From: Kryptolebias marmoratus
Taxonomy: Eukaryota > Chordata > Actinopteri > Cyprinodontiformes > Rivulidae
DNA length: 64,000 bases
Direction: 5' to 3'
NCBI RefSeq assembly: GCF_001649575.2
Contig: NC_051440.1
Span: 15,617,130 to 15,681,129, forward strand
Part shown: positions 61,400 through 64,000 of the stretch, piece after piece
Position numbering within the stretch: position 1 is the stretch's first letter
How the letters are laid out: every line of letters starts with the position of its first letter
Program-made: the position numbers and the translations under genes
The notes under the pieces: generated by a model
Database searches by the model: none
Told to the model about the DNA's origin: nothing
Seen by the model: the letters and a program-made list of their open reading frames with translations, nothing else

Positions 61400-62040
61400 G
61401 ATAGTTCAGATCTTTTGAAGTGGGGTTTTGTGGAAAGGTTATGACCAATTAATATCTCACCTGCTATAGATAGCTCTTTAAATGGCCTTAGTCTGAAAAA
61501 GCAGAGTTCAATTTTGATAAATTTGACAAGCCAACAAATAGTTTAAGTGGGGCCAAGACCAAAAAGCACCGCAGCCATCCTAAAACAACTCCAGTATTAA
61601 TTTTCATTCATTTTACACCAACTTCATTATTGCCCACCCCTAAAAGGTGGGCAGTAATGATGCGTTTGTGTGCATATGTTCACTTGTCTGTGAGGTTAGC
61701 AAAATATCTCCTGAACCAGTGGACAGCTTTTAAAGAAGCTATCTAAAGGAAATCACTGCATGCACATCTACAAGTGAATAACTTTCGTAGTCACTGCAAT
61801 TTAAGATTCAAGATGAACGCAAAGCGATTTTAGCAAACACAAAACATGGCTGTAGTTCGATAAGTTTACTAATATTGAGATATAATTTGGTGTTGTAGTA
61901 GCTGAGAGTCATCCTTTCAGTCTGAGTTCGAGTTGCATTTTGGTGTGGTTGTAGCTGAGCATCATGGTATATATACATACTCTGGGCAGTAAAAGGTTGT
62001 GTGAGAACTTGCAATATCACAGCATCACAGATTACATGTT
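61400..62040 (+). mobile_element. interspersed repeat, family B, copy 2 (longer)
   Basis: The left 200 bp match 47150-47355. It continues with an imperfect 15-bp hairpin (61624-61638 with 61646-61660, one mismatch) around GCCCACC/GGTGGGC, then GTGAGGTTAGCAAAATATCTCC-type sequence and further repeat-like text to about 62040. Runs of this kind recur in fish genomes, as far as I recall. No protein is encoded. Class undetermined; the boundaries are estimates. Confidence 0.6.
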
Positions 62041-63510
62041 TTTCAATATTTGACCAAAAACATCAAATCTTAGTTTAAAACTCTGGTAGGTGATATATGT
62101 TCCTTCAAGGAATGCTAGGTCTTTAATTTTATAAATGTTTACATTGCTGCTAGTTTTGTATTACAGTTATTTAAACAAAATTCAAAAGTTATTTCTTAGC
62201 CAAACAGCAGCAGCAGCTGAGGCACTTCCTGCTAATATCATAATTATATCATCATATTTCTGTTAAAATAACAATGTCATGTGAAACTGAGAGCATTATA
62301 AAGATGTATAAAATAGTATACTATAAAATACTTCAGTTGTTATAGGATAGTAGCAATCCATTAGGTCAGAATTAAACTATTTTTCCAAACTGAGGTCATT
62401 CTAAGAAATTCGTACCTGTCTACAACAGGTAAGAATTTACTTGTTCATAACCTCACAGAAAATCTTGTGATGTAATTAGCATAATGGCAAATAAAAACCA
62501 GGCTTTTGATAGGCTTAACATTTCAGTTTATGTCTCCATATGATGACCAAACTATGGTAGTGACCATGTGGTGTGAACTGCTTCACTAATTAAAACTTAT
62601 TCAAAAACTACATGCTGTGCAATACAGTTTACTTATCATCAGACTCTTAAAGCTGTGCACATGAAAAGCTAAATGCCTAAATAAAATTAAAAGTAGTAAA
62701 CAACTTGCATGTTCCTGTGGAACACTTCCCTCATTTGCAGGTTTGCCCTTTTTTCTTAGACCTGTCACCCACCCCTCTACCTCTGGTGGCTGATAAGAAT
62801 GGAACACAAGACATGCTAGCAGTCATGCTGTTTGTTAGAAGCAATTAATTTCTCCAAGGCCTTCATTCCATTCAGGGTAAGCTTTTGTGCTCTAAATCCC
62901 ACTATTCTGAGCTTCTCTTTTTGCCACGTAGGAGGGTATGAGAGAGTGGAGGATCGGAAAAGAGAGGCAGAGCCCGAGACAGAAGCTTTGGATGACAGAT
63001 TATCTTGGTCCAGTTAAGCATGTAATTGCTCAAATGAGTTAAAATCCCTTCAAATGTCTGTCTCTGCACCTCATCACACCAGTTCATACACTCAAATATT
63101 TGAGTATTCACAAAGATAAACCTAAAAGGGGTCTTCAACAGCAAACAGCCAAGACATTTTTTTTTCTGTTTTCTCCTAGTTAAAGAAATATTATTCAGTA
63201 GATTTCTATGTGTGTTGGAAAAAGAAAGAAAGACTGTCATGCAGGTCTTGAAATATCCCATGCATTTCTAAAAAACTTTACTCCTCTGGGTTCATGACAA
63301 GTGAAGACTGTTGGAGACCCTCCATCACCTTTTGGTGGTGTTAAAACAGCATGAAATTTGACCATCATTTGTACTACAAAATAACTGAAGAGTAGTGCTA
63401 AAGATCAAGTAGGAGAGTGAATATGGCTGCATGGGGAATGTTATACAGAGTAAAACATTCAGGTGAAGAGAATAACTAGTATTGCTTCACTTCAAAGCGG
63501 ACAAATTTAT
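62041..63510. other. noncoding stretch
   Basis: Mostly AT-rich. At about 62931 an acceptor-like CCACGTAG precedes a plus-strand open stretch (GGYERVEDRKREAEPETEAL, then stop at 63015); it is short and unrecognised. Nothing else is seen. Confidence 0.35.
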
Positions 63511-63519
63511 GCTTTAGAA

Positions 63520-63804
63520 CAGACATGGGTATTCTACGGCCCGTAGGCCACCTCTGGCCCAATAGCTGTTCCTACCTAACTCAAATGAGATCAATGGAAA
63601 ATAAGAAACCATATATAAATAATTCTGCACACAAATCCAAAAACTCTGCTTGTATTTTGAGTGTTTTTCATTTTGATGGCAGGCACTGTGGTGTTTAGAT
63701 AGCTACGATGTATCAGCAGCCTTGTATATGTGCTTCATATTCATGAAGTTCAACAAATCTTGACACAGATCCTCCGTCACTGAGAATCACCTGACCATCA
63801 CATC
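63520..63804 (-). mobile_element. hAT-type DNA transposon terminus (relic)
   Basis: CAGACATGGGTATTCTACGG at 63520 followed by CCCGTAGGCCACCTCTGGCCC matches the CAG...CGGCCCG.GGCC-type terminal sequence typical of hAT/Charlie-like elements. The element would end here on the minus strand. No matching second terminus or 8-bp target duplication could be found before 63805. The right part may be disrupted by the Tc1-type insertion. No intact transposase is visible. Confidence 0.5.
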
Positions 63805-64000
63805 TACAGGTGCTGGTCATAAAATTAGAATATCATGAAAAAGTAGGTTGATTTCAGTAATTCCATTTAAAAAGTGAAACTTGTATATTATATTCATACA
63901 TTACATACAAACTCATATATTTCAAATGTTTATTTCGTTTAATTTTGATGATTACAAATGACAACAAATGAAAATCTCAAATTCATCATATCAGAAAATT
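63805..64000 (+). mobile_element. Tc1-type DNA transposon, left terminal repeat, cut by window edge
   Basis: A TA dinucleotide (63805-63806, the Tc1/mariner target) is followed by CAGGTGCTGGTCATAAAATT, the start of a Tc1-type family I recognise as abundant in fishes. The word AAAATTAGAATAT at about 63821 begins to recur at 63993-64000 (AGAAAATT), as expected for the inner direct repeat of a long IR/DR-type terminal repeat of about 200 bp. The transposase region would lie beyond the window. Family assignment is from memory of the terminal sequence and was not searched. Confidence 0.75.

Overview
This window looks like vertebrate nuclear DNA, most likely from a teleost fish. It is AT-rich and CpG-poor, full of microsatellites and homopolymer runs, and carries old interspersed repeats of the kind found in fish: a Tc1-type transposon end at the right edge, a hAT-type terminus beside it, a degenerate Tc1-like transposase remnant near 26.2 kb, a tRNA-derived SINE head near 30.0 kb, and two repeat families each present twice. 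One undetermined base (N) at 52474 marks it as an assembled draft. The species cannot be fixed from what I can see.

I recognise no protein-coding gene, rRNA, functional tRNA or known microRNA. Nearly all open frames are short and lack domains. The two longest (about 170 codons, minus strand, 51.2-51.7 and 58.0-58.5 kb) have no recognisable family and are only slightly longer than chance would give in 64 kb. The best candidate for coding sequence is an exon-like frame at 58635-58839 on the minus strand, with a good splice acceptor, 67 codons and a stop. I cannot name it.

The layout is that of a gene desert or a very large intron. AT-rich, low-complexity DNA alternates with islands of 200-600 bp that are of higher complexity, keep CpGs, and contain homeodomain, POU, CCAAT, E-box, TEAD-like or PBX/HOX-like motifs. 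The clearest islands are near 5.0, 14.0, 18.9-19.6, 29.1-29.6, 34.8-35.3, 36.1-36.6, 37.9-38.3, 39.0-39.4, 42.3-42.5, 44.4-44.9, 45.4-45.9, 50.2-50.6 and 55.5-56.1 kb. In fish this pattern usually surrounds a developmental regulator, with the islands acting as conserved noncoding elements (enhancers). That reading is inference: conservation cannot be measured here, so these calls have low confidence.

Structural highlights are an uninterrupted 163-bp TCTA repeat (15041-15203), a 53-bp TA repeat, a 17-bp perfect hairpin at 11680-11716, a 30-bp near-palindrome at 60738-60767, a palindromic pair of TEAD-type sites at 41581-41596, a GTCACGTGAC palindrome at 39121-39130, and a G-quadruplex-prone G-rich tract at 5620-5662. 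The right end appears to hold a Tc1 element inserted next to or inside a hAT relic, and is cut by the window edge.
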